Assembly: GCA_963691885.1 (NCBI GenBank) | Contig: OY829843.1 | Location: 4,154,001-4,218,000, forward strand | Source of the DNA: G963691885 sp963691885 | GTDB lineage: Bacteria; Pseudomonadota; Alphaproteobacteria; UBA8366; Aestuariispiraceae | Length of the DNA: 64,000 nucleotides | Direction: 5' to 3' | Shown here: positions 53,401-61,945 of the stretch, piece by piece | How the letters are laid out: every line of letters starts with the position of its first letter | Position numbering within the stretch: position 1 is the first letter of the stretch | The notes under the pieces: generated by a model | Database searches by the model: none | The model's input: only the letters and a program-made list of their open reading frames with translations | Told to the model about the DNA's origin: nothing | Program-made: the position numbers and the translations under genes

Positions 53401-55202
53401 GCCAATCCGATTGAGGGACGGTCATTTCGAATTTGAATCGTGCTTTGACGGGTTGTGGCGCGGCCACCCGGTTCTGAAAGACTGGTCCGGATGACGGCTT
53501 TCAGGTTGTGGCTTGTGTCACCAGTCTCAGGCACCTCAAATGCAAGCTTCGCTAAACCCTCGCTGTCAGTTACCGGAGCATCAAGTTCAAATCTTTCGGG
53601 AAACCATTCATCGGTTAAGAGGCCGAACTGATAATCACTCCAATCGGGGAAAGGTGTCGGATCCTGCATCACGGTCAGGTCGGCATTCAATGCGAGGTTG
53701 GCAGCCGGTGCGCCGAACAGAAAACGACCCGACACATCAAGGGTCCCCACCTCACCAATCCGTAAAACTTCAGGAGCTTCAATGTCCAGGGCGAGACGTT
53801 CCGGAACAAAATCTTCAACCAGAAAATCGAGGGTGGCTAAGGCCTTTTGATCAGGGTCGACATGGAACATGGCTTGCCACGCGCCGGTTTGGACAGTTGC
53901 TTCAAGGTCCAGTTCACTGCTGAAGATTCCGGATGGCCCGGGTTCAACCGGGAGGCGCCGAAACTCCTGACCATCGGGTCTGTATATGGATAAGAGGCCA
54001 GGGATACCGGAGACGGCGTGCCCCTCACTGTCGCGAAGGACGCCCGCAAGGTGTATGTTTTCACCCGGTCTGTAGATTCCCCTGTCAGACCATAAGAAAC
54101 CGTCGAGTGGGCCCGGGGCTTCGCGACCCGTAATATCCCTGTCCGCCAGATCAAGCGCCGGCCCGTCGAGGCGCATCACAGAAAAGTCGCCGTCTTTCCC
54201 ATAGAGCATAACCGCGACAGGCTGATTTCCACCGCTTCCCCGCAGAAGACCCGCATCAAAATCAACCCTGCCCGCGCCGTCGGACTGTTGACTATCGAGA
54301 ACACGATTGTTCCGCGCCATAAGTGCCACTTCGACATCTGCAACCGGCTGCCCGTTCTTCAGGCTGGAGACAAACATCGTTAAGCCGCCGACACCGGTGA
54401 AGCTGGTCAGGCCCAGATCGGAAATCACGATCCAGCGGGTCGCCCTGTCATTCCAACGGGGTTCCTCAGATTGATTGGGTTCCGCTGTAATGATGAAAAT
54501 GCCTGGCTCATCCAGGTCAATCATCTCACTAAGCGGAATGCCGGTCTTAACCGGCTCGTTCAGGGTATTCTCGATGTCCAGGATCCCGGACCAGATTTCT
54601 GCGCCAATTTCATCACCGATATAGTCAGCAGAATAACCATTGAGGTTCTGTTCAAAGTCACCCCGATTGATTTGTGAAATAATATTGCGATCGCTGATAC
54701 GGAAAAACCGCAAACGAACCGCGTCGACATTGACGCTGTTCAAGGGAAGAATTGTGTCCTCAGTCCCCGCCCCTGCAGATGCTGACGGCATAAGGACATA
54801 GCCGGAACCGGTAAAGGACACTTTCTCGGGGGCATTGGGGATTTCGACGGTTACAGAAACATTTTCTTCGAGTGTGGCTGCCTTCTGGCCGTTGTGACTG
54901 GGAAGTCCTTGCTTGACTTCAACGCTATATCGTTGCCCCCAATCCAGCCCGGTAATACAGATTGCGCCATCCCTGGTCTGGACGGCATAATCCCCTTTCG
55001 GGACAATTTCGACATAGTCGCCCGGAACAACGGGACGTTTGAGGTCGATCTTGCTGTCGAACCGTAAACAGACCCCTGGACGTTCCCCGGTTGTTGTTAC
55101 CGCATGATGGTCAAAGGTGATGCCGGCAAAGCCGGGAAAGCTGTAGATCAGTGTGAGCAGGCACACCGCGATGCCGATTCTGACAGGAAAGAAAAAATTC
55201 AT
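50418..55202 (-). CDS. Bacterial alpha-2-macroglobulin (thioester protease inhibitor)
   Basis: The 1594-residue protein begins with a Sec signal (AVCLLTLIYSFPGFAGI) but has no lipobox cysteine, unlike the E. coli YfhM lipoprotein, so it is probably soluble in the periplasm. MG-type domains occupy the first two thirds. The A2M domain and thioester motif RYPYGCLEQTISRATPL (Cys at about 1148) are intact, followed by an alpha-toroid (DMQRPDGSFGLWSSAGRSEA) and a C-terminal domain. It traps incoming proteases by covalent thioester attack. The overlap with pbpC suggests defence of a damaged envelope and wall repair as one unit. Confidence 0.93.
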   Translation of the reverse strand: MNFFFPVRIGIAVCLLTLIYSFPGFAGITFDHHAVTTTGERPGVCLRFDSKIDLKRPVVPGDYVEIVPKGDYAVQTRDGAICITGLDWGQRYSVEVKQGLPSHNGQKAATLEENVSVTVEIPNAPEKVSFTGSGYVLMPSASAGAGTEDTILPLNSVNVDAVRLRFFRISDRNIISQINRGDFEQNLNGYSADYIGDEIGAEIWSGILDIENTLNEPVKTGIPLSEMIDLDEPGIFIITAEPNQSEEPRWNDRATRWIVISDLGLTSFTGVGGLTMFVSSLKNGQPVADVEVALMARNNRVLDSQQSDGAGRVDFDAGLLRGSGGNQPVAVMLYGKDGDFSVMRLDGPALDLADRDITGREAPGPLDGFLWSDRGIYRPGENIHLAGVLRDSEGHAVSGIPGLLSIYRPDGQEFRRLPVEPGPSGIFSSELDLEATVQTGAWQAMFHVDPDQKALATLDFLVEDFVPERLALDIEAPEVLRIGEVGTLDVSGRFLFGAPAANLALNADLTVMQDPTPFPDWSDYQFGLLTDEWFPERFELDAPVTDSEGLAKLAFEVPETGDTSHNLKAVIRTSLSEPGGRATTRQSTIQIRNDRPSIGLANPGRDGRVRSGGTVEVPLVALSGDGVRLTNYPLDWVLVREERHYDWYRRNGDWRYSVTTTSHDVESGRIIVENGTDTIAVAVDWGSYRLEVFDPSSGAASSVRFRAGWRAGAGLGNRPTDVLTTLDKDTYRAGDVARLYIDPPYEGTALITVLDDLVLQAFRISVPSQGANVEVPIQEEWAGPGVYVAVNLIRPPGPTNSNSPTVRFLPDRAIGTAWLALDRSDRELTVRIDAPDSIEPEQTVFIPVTVDGIKSGEKVQLTVAAVDEGIHSIVGDQVPDPYTHFFGKRAFSIDIHDLYHKVLDGRFDVLGTIRAGGDARARQGVGPTTKAYETVSLFSGIVETDSDGKALVPFDIPSFNGTLRLTAVAFSETRTGATSETFLVQSPLIAELSRPRFLAPGDVVDLTLELTNLKAPTGTYRANLSSSPELTVMNDGTGETHLDIGQQSSLPIQILAQKAGTAELSLNLSGPEGFSHNLELRLPVREGKPAETLSLSATLTPGDPLVLSDNIWQDLDPETLQISGFVSAGANLDLTRLLDGLDRYPYGCLEQTISRATPLLYVSDLSNYAGITQEVEQTNQRVQNAIWRLLDMQRPDGSFGLWSSAGRSEAWLTVYALDFLTRSRAAGFEVPTNKILRAVDWVQDRQINPSYQRDNNHVRTYAAYVMAREGFGKPGDIRYLQDSRIEELNALEAISLAAALYQAGEIERAARISVIDALPDRPYGRRDYGSRLRDGAMALTMMAESDVDQATINQLAKSLERQMDNRQWLSTQEMGWLTVAAKALLDRQDPVSLNLNGKVSTDNRRPVAFRPTTKDIENGYTLENLGTQPVFAKFSVTGIPQTPQTRVNHGYEISKTIFDMSGTEVAADQGFKQGERYIVYLEGQSQVKRDRQALLVDLLPAGFEIENARLRAGDSMEALSWLPDLSEAVHIEMRDDRFVAAIDLADQEEFTLAYIVQAVSRGEYTLPAPYIEDMFDPSRFGRGEVKRLSVEGKR

Positions 55203-55295
55203 ACGGACCCCCGATAGATTGCTGCACTTCAGCTTGCACTAAAGTTAGGCGGAATCAGGGCAGGTTTATGTCCTTGTCAGAACGGGTGTTCGCGC

Positions 55296-55676
55296 TCAAC
55301 TGCCCCGATATGTTGAATAGCCGAATGGAGAGAGCAACAAAGGGACATGATAATGACTGGTCGCATCGTCAATCCCGAACCGAATGGGGATCTCGTCCAG
55401 GAACCGTGGGGACCCGGGATCAACACCCAGTCTTTGTAGATAATCCCCCGCCATGAAGAGCAATTCGTAAGTCCCGGTCACAAAATCCTGTTTGGGCAAG
55501 ATCGGGCTATCCGTTCGTCCATCCTCATTCGTGATCATTGTTGCCAGAACAACCCGATCGTTTCCGTCCAGCCTGGACAGGGTGATTTCAAGACCTTCAG
55601 CCGGTTTCCCAAGGGCGGTATCCAGAACATGGGTTGTCAGAAAACCCTGTTCCTGGGAAAGGTTTTGTTGGTTCAT
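55296..55676 (-). CDS. hiuH: 5-hydroxyisourate hydrolase (transthyretin-like)
   Basis: The 126-residue protein has the family start MNQQNLSQEQGFLTTHVLDT with the catalytic His in LTTHVLDTALGKPA, a central Arg region and the C-terminal HYHVPLLLSPFGYSTYRGS; the YRGS end is diagnostic. ATG 55676 with GGGAGC upstream is the right start; longer frames to 55997 are out of family. It converts 5-hydroxyisourate, the PuuD product, to OHCU. It is divergent from puuE-uraD, which does the following steps. Confidence 0.95.
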   Translation of the reverse strand: MNQQNLSQEQGFLTTHVLDTALGKPAEGLEITLSRLDGNDRVVLATMITNEDGRTDSPILPKQDFVTGTYELLFMAGDYLQRLGVDPGSPRFLDEIPIRFGIDDATSHYHVPLLLSPFGYSTYRGS

Positions 55677-55843
55677 AGTCAGCTCCCGACGGTGATCTCC
55701 ACCCCATAATGGCGGATTTGCGGGCCAACAAAAGCCCCATTCGATGTTAAAGCGCCTACAGTATTGCTTGATAAGACCAGCCCCGGAGTTGATATAACAT
55801 TGGTAAGAATTGTCACCGATCTCAAAACTGGAGGTATCACGGC

Positions 55844-57268
55844 GTGAATCGGTATCCACGTGACATGCACGGGTATGGCGCAAACGCGCCCGATCCGAAA
55901 TGGCCGAATGCGGCGAAACTGGCAGTCCAGTTTGTCTTGAATTTTGAAGAAGGCGGCGAGAACAACATTCTCCACGGGGATGCTGCTTCAGAAGCATTTC
56001 TCTCAGAAATTGTTGGCGCTGCTGCCTGGCCCGGTCAACGCCACTGGAACATGGAAAGCATTTATGAATATGGTGCTCGTGCCGGTTTCTGGCGCCTTCA
56101 CCGGCTTTTCACGGAACACGAGATACCGGTTACCGTTTATGGCGTCGCTACAGCGCTCGCGCGATGCCCCTCTCAGGTTGCCGCCATGCAGGATGCGGAT
56201 TGGGAGATCGCGAGCCATGGTCTGAAATGGATTGATTACAAAGACTATACGGCTGACGAAGAGCGATCTGATCTGGTCGAAACAATCCGTCTGCATGAAG
56301 AAGTAACCGGGGAGCGGCCAACGGGTTGGTATACTGGGCGCTGTTCCGTCAATACCGTTGACCTTGTTGCCGAAGAAGGCGGGTTTGCGTATATTTCCGA
56401 CTCCTATGCAGACGACCTGCCCTATTGGTATGAGTATGACGGCCGTCAGCAATTGATCATCCCCTATACACTTGATGCCAATGACATGCGGTTTGCCACG
56501 CCACAGGGTTTCAACGCCGGTGGTCAGTTCTTTTCTTATCTCAAAGACAGTTTCGACGCGCTTTACGCCGAGGGTGAAGCAGGTCAGGCCAAAATGATGT
56601 CGATTGGTCTGCATTGCCGGCTGATCGGTCGTCCGGGACGGGTCATGGCGTTGCGCCGCTTTGTTGAATACATCAAGGGATTTCCCGATATCTGGATCGC
56701 AAAACGGATCGATATTGCGCGGCATTGGCATCAGGAACATCCCCCGATGGACGCCGCACAGGTGGGGCCGTCATACCTCAACCGTGACGAATTCATTGCG
56801 GCATATGGCAGAATCTTTGAACATTCGCCCTTTATTGCAGAGCGCGCCTATGACCTCGAACTTGGCGCTGCTCATGACAATGCGCTGGGCCTTCATAATG
56901 CGCTTTGTCGGGTCTTTAGATCAGCATCTGACTCAGAACGTCTGGGCGTGCTTAATACCCATCCCGATCTTGCAGGCAAGCTTGCGGCGGCCAAGCGTTT
57001 GACCGCGGAGTCCAGTGCTGAACAGGCATCTGCCGGCCTAGACGCGCTGACGGACGAAGAACGCGCTCAATTCAGTGATCTGAACAGCCGCTACACAGCG
57101 AAATTCGGATTTCCCTTTATCATCGCGGTTAAAGGATTGGGGAAAACCGAAATACTGGACGCCTTTCGGAACCGGATAAACAATGACCGTGACACAGAAT
57201 TCGGAACCGCCTGTAAACAGGTTGAACGCATAGCCCTGTTACGGCTAATCGATATCCTTCCCCATTGA
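55844..57268 (+). CDS. puuE: Bifunctional allantoinase (PuuE type) / OHCU decarboxylase fusion
   Basis: The 474-residue protein is two enzymes in one chain. Residues 1 to about 305 are a metal-independent PuuE allantoinase of the polysaccharide-deacetylase fold (NFEEGGENNILHGDAASEAF, then EIASHGLKWIDYKDYTADEE, then GWYTGRCSVNTVDLVAEEGG). Residues from about 310 are OHCU decarboxylase UraD with HPDLAGKLAAAKRLTAESS (catalytic His). It decarboxylates OHCU to S-allantoin and opens allantoin to allantoate. GTG 55844 has GGAGG upstream. It is followed by alc and allA in one operon. Confidence 0.93.
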   Translation: MNRYPRDMHGYGANAPDPKWPNAAKLAVQFVLNFEEGGENNILHGDAASEAFLSEIVGAAAWPGQRHWNMESIYEYGARAGFWRLHRLFTEHEIPVTVYGVATALARCPSQVAAMQDADWEIASHGLKWIDYKDYTADEERSDLVETIRLHEEVTGERPTGWYTGRCSVNTVDLVAEEGGFAYISDSYADDLPYWYEYDGRQQLIIPYTLDANDMRFATPQGFNAGGQFFSYLKDSFDALYAEGEAGQAKMMSIGLHCRLIGRPGRVMALRRFVEYIKGFPDIWIAKRIDIARHWHQEHPPMDAAQVGPSYLNRDEFIAAYGRIFEHSPFIAERAYDLELGAAHDNALGLHNALCRVFRSASDSERLGVLNTHPDLAGKLAAAKRLTAESSAEQASAGLDALTDEERAQFSDLNSRYTAKFGFPFIIAVKGLGKTEILDAFRNRINNDRDTEFGTACKQVERIALLRLIDILPH

Positions 57269-57280
57269 TTGGAGTTGTTC

Positions 57281-58291
57281 ATGACCGGAACCCCAGCCGA
57301 CCTGCCTGAATTTGCCAGAAACGCCATAAACCTTGCCTCAGCAGGTCTGGGTGCCAGGGCGGTTTCCTGCAGTGACGAATTTTTCGCGCCATTAGAACGC
57401 ATGCTGGACGACAGCGAGGCCGTCTTTTATCCTGATCGCTATGATGACCATGGCAAGTGGATGGATGGATGGGAAACCCGGCGGCGTCGCAACGGCGGGC
57501 ATGACCACGCTATCATTGCCCTCGCGACAACCGGAAAAATAACGGGTTTTGACGTTGATACGGCACATTTCACTGGAAATTATGCCCCTGCTTGCCGGAT
57601 TGAGGCCTGCCGCAGCGACGGAGACCCGGATGACAAAACCGTTTGGCAAGAGATCCTAGGTAGCAAACAGCTAGGGCCCAGCGGCCACCATTTTTTTGCC
57701 TGCGAAAACACGGAATTGTGGACACATTTACGGCTTCACATTTACCCCGATGGCGGCGTTGCGAGACTGCGGGTCTATGGTGAACCGCATCTCGACCCGG
57801 TGGCCCTGGATGCTGGCGAAATCGACCTGGCCTCTACCTTGAATGGCGGTCGGATCATTGCATTCTCGGATGCCCATTACGGAAGCTACAGCCGGATGCT
57901 TGCCCCGGGCCGCGGGCTGAACATGGGGGATGGTTGGGAAACCCGGCGCAGACGCGAACCAGGGTTCGACTGGGTAATTGTTGCGCTTGGAACGAGGGGC
58001 GTGCTCTCAAAAGCCCTGATCGACACCTGTCACTACAAAGGCAATTTCCCCGATATGGCATCCATTCAGGGGGCAGATCTGTCTGATTTCACAGGGGATC
58101 TGAACCAGGCAATTGTAACCTCTGCAATGTTCTGGGACGAGATCCTGCCGCAAGTAAAACTGTCCGCAGATGCCGAGCACGTTTTCGGTGACGGTTACCT
58201 GAAACAGGTCGGTCCGATCACCCATATCCGCCTGAACATATACCCCGATGGCGGGATCAGTCGCTTGCGGCTTTTCGGTGCCGCGCAATGA
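57281..58291 (+). CDS. alc: Allantoicase
   Basis: The 336-residue protein is built of two homologous jelly-roll halves. Each half has the motif GWETRRRR: first GWETRRRRNGGHDHAIIALA (about residue 60), then GWETRRRREPGFDWVIVALG (about residue 215). Each half ends in an IYPDGG(V/I)(A/S)RLR(V/L) stretch. It hydrolyses allantoate to ureidoglycolate and urea. ATG 57281 with GGAG upstream is chosen; 57269 is out of the usual start. It is 12 bases after puuE-uraD and overlaps allA by 4 bases (ATGA). Confidence 0.95.
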   Translation: MTGTPADLPEFARNAINLASAGLGARAVSCSDEFFAPLERMLDDSEAVFYPDRYDDHGKWMDGWETRRRRNGGHDHAIIALATTGKITGFDVDTAHFTGNYAPACRIEACRSDGDPDDKTVWQEILGSKQLGPSGHHFFACENTELWTHLRLHIYPDGGVARLRVYGEPHLDPVALDAGEIDLASTLNGGRIIAFSDAHYGSYSRMLAPGRGLNMGDGWETRRRREPGFDWVIVALGTRGVLSKALIDTCHYKGNFPDMASIQGADLSDFTGDLNQAIVTSAMFWDEILPQVKLSADAEHVFGDGYLKQVGPITHIRLNIYPDGGISRLRLFGAAQ

Positions 58292-58779
58292 CACGGGTCA
58301 TTAAGACATCACAACTGACAGCAGAAGCCTTCGCCCCCTTTGGCGATGTCATCCAAGTCAGCGGGACCCCTGATTTCATTATCAATCAGGGGCAATGCGG
58401 CCGTTATCACGACCTGGCAGAAATTCAGATCGAAGGTAAGGATGGCAAGGTCGCAATCAGCCTTTTCAACTCGGAGGCCAGGTCACTTCCCTACACGCTG
58501 GATATGATGGAACGCCATCCCCTCGGAAGTCAGGCCTTTCTGCCAATGTCCATGGATCCTTTTCTTGTTATTGTAGCAGCCGATAATGATGGTGCACCGG
58601 GTGAACCGGTCGCCTTCATCACGGAACCCGGACAGGGTGTAAATTACCACGCGAATACCTGGCACGGCGTGTTGACGCCGCTCTCCTCTCCTGGTCTTTT
58701 CGCGGTCGTTGATCGCGTTGGGGCTGGCGACAATCTCGAAGAACACTGGTTCAAGACTGCGTTTGAAATCAAGACTTAG
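58288..58779 (+). CDS. allA: Ureidoglycolate lyase
   Basis: The 163-residue cupin-type enzyme of the AllA family starts TRVIKTSQLTAEAFAPFGDV and has FNSEARSLPYTLDMMERHPL, LGSQAFLPMSMDPFLVIVAA and VNYHANTWHGVLTPLSSPG with the cupin histidines. It splits ureidoglycolate into glyoxylate and urea, ending the urate route. Start ATG overlaps the alc stop (ATGA), so translation is coupled. Urea would then go to a urease outside the window. Confidence 0.95.
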   Translation: MTRVIKTSQLTAEAFAPFGDVIQVSGTPDFIINQGQCGRYHDLAEIQIEGKDGKVAISLFNSEARSLPYTLDMMERHPLGSQAFLPMSMDPFLVIVAADNDGAPGEPVAFITEPGQGVNYHANTWHGVLTPLSSPGLFAVVDRVGAGDNLEEHWFKTAFEIKT

Positions 58780-59198
58780 GGGCAATTACCGAATACGCTC
58801 TCATCGCTGCGGTATCAGGTTAAGTCATTGAACATGAAACGAGACCTTACCTCTTCAATACGGCCCGACTCACTCGTGAAAAATCATTACTTGAGCAGTC
58901 GAAAATAATACTGTGTTTTAACAACTTCGTCTTTCCAGCGTCAAAAATACATTATAATGTAAACACTCGTTAATGATTTAACGATGGATGTACATTGCTG
59001 ATCTTTCCGGTTGCTGATTGGTCAAACCATGTCAAAATCAGACCGGGGGAAAACTCCGGGATTCCGCGTCTAGCAGAAGCGAAAGGCGGTTCTCGGATGG
59101 CCCGTTGGTTTTTGTGCGCTACAGGATACAGAAAACATCGACTTTCTTGGTGTTGGGTTTGGTTTAAATCTGCTGGTTGAACAGGATCTTTTAGGGTT
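58780..59198. promoter_or_regulatory. Promoter region upstream of the OmpR-type regulator, with a 16-base dyad
   Basis: This stretch is AT-richer than its flanks. It contains CATTATAATG (58950-58959) and the perfect dyad CGTTAA-TGAT-TTAACG (58968-58983), both possible operators. No small ORF with a good ribosome site was seen, and the end of the allA operon has no clear terminator. Confidence 0.45.
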
Positions 59199-59933
59199 AT
59201 GGCGACACGTTCTTCAATCTTGATCATTGAAGATGATGAGGCGACACGCGGCCTTTTGACCTCTTATTTTCGGAACGAGGGTTTTCGTGTCACGGCGTGT
59301 GAAGACGGTTCGTCTGGCCGCCTCTCCATCACGGCGCAAGAGTTCACCGCAGTTCTTCTGGATGCCAATCTTCCTGATGATGACGGTTTCGATGTTCTAA
59401 GGGAACTTCGGACCAATTATCCAACCCTGCCCGTCATTATGGTGACATCACGCGGCACTGAAATTGATACGATCCTCGGACTGGAACTGGGGGCTGACGA
59501 TTACGTCGTCAAACCTTTCAGCTTGCCGGAACTGCGTGCCCGCCTTCGCACAGTTCTGCGGCGGTCCGCCGATTCCAAAAACTCAACCCATACAAGCGCA
59601 CCCGAGAAAGTCGGCAACTGGATGGTTGACCTCACCCGTCGTGAAATCACGGATGAAGGGGGCATGGTCATTCGCCTGACGCGCGGTGAGTTCGACCTGC
59701 TCGGGGCCTTGTTGCGATATCGCGGTGCCCCTGTCAGCCGGGATTATTTGTTGGATGTTGTAAGCGCCAACAGCGCCGATGCGTCCGATCGGACCGTCGA
59801 CACCTTGATCAGCCGCATACGGACCAAGATGCGCGCCCATTCAAACAATCAGCTGATCATCGAAACCGTGCGCGGTATCGGTTATCGCCTGATAGATCTT
59901 TCCAGGCCTCAAGAACGAATGGAGGCCCGATGA
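59199..59933 (+). CDS. OmpR/PhoB-family response regulator (orphan)
   Basis: The 244-residue protein has a complete receiver: acidic pair IIEDDEATRG, phospho-Asp in AVLLDANLPDDDGFDVL, Thr in MVTSRGTEIDT, Lys in DYVVKPFSLPELRARL. The OmpR-type winged helix is C-terminal (LTRGEFDLLGALLRYRGAPV, then SRDYLLDVVSANSADASDRT, then VRGIGYRLIDLSR). No histidine kinase is adjacent; a DUF2336 protein follows after 93 bases. It could be driven by a kinase elsewhere. Confidence 0.92.
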   Translation: MATRSSILIIEDDEATRGLLTSYFRNEGFRVTACEDGSSGRLSITAQEFTAVLLDANLPDDDGFDVLRELRTNYPTLPVIMVTSRGTEIDTILGLELGADDYVVKPFSLPELRARLRTVLRRSADSKNSTHTSAPEKVGNWMVDLTRREITDEGGMVIRLTRGEFDLLGALLRYRGAPVSRDYLLDVVSANSADASDRTVDTLISRIRTKMRAHSNNQLIIETVRGIGYRLIDLSRPQERMEAR

Positions 59934-60026
59934 TGACTTACCTCGCCAATAAGATGTCATCAAACTACAGACCAGAACGGCTGTGTTCATCCAAGGAGGA
60001 CGGGGAAAAAGCCCTGTTGGTGGGCC

Positions 60027-61142
60027 ATGAGTGATCTTTCGCAATTGTATGAGCAGATGCAGACCTTGGCCCGGGGTACGGATGCCGATGCACGCGGCCA
60101 GCTTTGCGGGCATATGACCCAGATGATCTCCGGCCTGGATGAGACGCCTTCGCAACGTGAATGGGCCCTGGTGAATGAGATTTATGGTCTGATTGTTGCC
60201 GATGTTGAAAAAGTTATTCGCGCCCAGTTTGCCTCAGAGCTTTCCAAACGGCATGACGCACCCCGTGACTTGATCAAGACACTGGGCAGTGACGAAATTG
60301 ATATCGCTCGACCCGTTTTGACACAAAGCCGTGTGCTGCTTGATGAAGACCTGATCGATCTGGTTGAGAAACTTTCCAGCGACCACCGGACAAGCATCGC
60401 AACGCGCCCTTCCCTGCCGGAAACGGTTTCAGACACGATCGTTAAGACAGGGGATGTCTCTGCACTGAAGGCGTTGTTGCACAATGAGACCGCCAGTATT
60501 TCGGAGCCATCCTTCCTGCGTGTTGCGGATTATTGCGCTTCAGCTAGGGATCTGCACGAGCCCTTGATCTACCGGAAAGACACGCCGTGGTCGGCGGTTG
60601 AAAAGGTGATCAGCGTTGTTTCTGACACCCTGTTGAACGAAATTTCCGACAAATGGGACGTTCCCATGCCGGATCTTGTCATGATGGTCTATAAGGCGCG
60701 CGATGCCAGCACCCGGATGATTTCGGAACAGCGCCGCGATACATCAAAGGCTTTTGACGGGTTCGACAAAGCAACCGGGGTAGATCCCAATGCCGCCCGC
60801 CTCGACCATCAGATAATCCAGGCTCTCAATCAGGGCGACTTGAAAATGGCCCGGCGTCTGGTCGAACATTGGACTTCCCTGCGGGAGTCGATTGTCCAGA
60901 CCATCATGATGCAAGATGATTTGCGGTTGCTGGCGACGGTGTACAAAGCCAAAGGCACTGATCAGCTTACGTTTTCACGCACAATCTTCGCTTTGCGCGG
61001 TTTGACAAATAACGCTGATTCAGACGAACTCCGAAAAATCCTGAGGCTATACCGAAATCTCGACCGGGAGCGGGCAATCGCGCTGACCAACCTGTGGCGC
61101 GAAGAACCCAAGACCTTCCAGCAACTGGTCAAAGTCAGATAA
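60027..61142 (+). CDS. DUF2336 protein
   Basis: The 371-residue helical protein is of the DUF2336 type (LTQSRVLLDEDLIDLVEKLS, then LPETVSDTIVKTGDVSALKA, then LLHNETASISEPSFLRVADY). This HEAT-like family is widespread in Rhodospirillales-type bacteria. The function is unknown; members often sit beside two-component and c-di-GMP genes, as here. It has no export signal. It probably shares a transcript with the preceding regulator. Confidence 0.78.
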   Translation: MSDLSQLYEQMQTLARGTDADARGQLCGHMTQMISGLDETPSQREWALVNEIYGLIVADVEKVIRAQFASELSKRHDAPRDLIKTLGSDEIDIARPVLTQSRVLLDEDLIDLVEKLSSDHRTSIATRPSLPETVSDTIVKTGDVSALKALLHNETASISEPSFLRVADYCASARDLHEPLIYRKDTPWSAVEKVISVVSDTLLNEISDKWDVPMPDLVMMVYKARDASTRMISEQRRDTSKAFDGFDKATGVDPNAARLDHQIIQALNQGDLKMARRLVEHWTSLRESIVQTIMMQDDLRLLATVYKAKGTDQLTFSRTIFALRGLTNNADSDELRKILRLYRNLDRERAIALTNLWREEPKTFQQLVKVR

Positions 61143-61248
61143 AGATTTGATTTAAAGCTGGGACCGGAACACCAGGTAAGAATCACAGTATCAACTCCTC
61201 CTTTACAAGGGTTAGAGCCAGCTGTTTTCAGGCAAGAACAAGGTTGCG

Positions 61249-61875
61249 TCACCAGGTTTCCGCTAGGGTTTTTAAGCGTCTGCGCGCGTTCTCCATACTC
61301 TCGGTTCGGTGTTCAAGACTGCCGAAATCAAGGCCATCTGCATTGACGAAAGAGAGCTCCTTCAATCCCATGAAACCGTAAACTGTCTTCAACCATGGGA
61401 TCTGCAGGTCCAAACTCGCAATAGGGCTTCCTTCCCCATACATCGCACCCCGTGCTGTAATAAAGACGGCTTTCTTGTCCCCGAAAGATCCCGTGAAACC
61501 GCCAGCTTCCGCGGGAAAGAAGGTCCTTCCAATTCGAACGATGTTGTCGATATATGCCTTGAATGTCGACGGAACTGAGAAATTATACATCGGAACTGCA
61601 ACGATCAGCGTTTGTGCGGCGTGCATTTCATCAATCAATTCATCGGATGTTTTGAGAACGTCCTGCATTTCTTCCGTTCGCTCTTCCGGCGGGGTATAGT
61701 TCGCTTTCGTGTACGCATGTGTCGGATGCGGCGGCGGGTTGGTTCCTAGGTTGCGTGTGATGAATTTGGTTGCCGGGTTTCTCGACCTTATCTGATCGCA
61801 GAAATACTGACCTAATTCGTCTGATTTTGATCCCGAGGTTCGAACGCTTGCGGTAATGTAAAGATGATATGACAT
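61249..61875 (-). CDS. azoR: FMN-dependent NADH-azoreductase (AzoR)
   Basis: The 208-residue flavodoxin-fold protein has YHLYITASVRTSGSKSDELG (phosphate loop), TLIVAVPMYNFSVPSTFKAY (the AzoR PMYNF motif) and VFITARGAMYGEGS. It reduces quinones and azo compounds with NADH in two-electron steps and protects against thiol and quinone stress. It is downstream of the Rrf2 regulator on the same strand, separated by a 68-base spacer full of inverted repeats, so Rrf2 control is probable. Confidence 0.92.
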   Translation of the reverse strand: MSYHLYITASVRTSGSKSDELGQYFCDQIRSRNPATKFITRNLGTNPPPHPTHAYTKANYTPPEERTEEMQDVLKTSDELIDEMHAAQTLIVAVPMYNFSVPSTFKAYIDNIVRIGRTFFPAEAGGFTGSFGDKKAVFITARGAMYGEGSPIASLDLQIPWLKTVYGFMGLKELSFVNADGLDFGSLEHRTESMENARRRLKTLAETW

Positions 61876-61945
61876 ATTTCTCTCTGTAAAATGATAAATA
61901 TATAACAGTAACAGTGCTTGTTATATATATAAAGATAAATATGTC
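61871..61945. promoter_or_regulatory. Two nested inverted repeats between rrf2 and azoR
   Basis: The inner dyad is ATATATAACA at 61898-61907 with TGTTATATAT at 61919-61928 (10 bases, perfect, 11-base gap). The outer dyad is GACATATTT (61871-61879) with AAATATGTC (61937-61945) (9 bases, perfect). The outer arms touch the azoR start codon and the rrf2 stop codon. The centres differ by about 5 bases. They may be operators for the Rrf2 protein or a hairpin that controls azoR translation. Confidence 0.65.
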
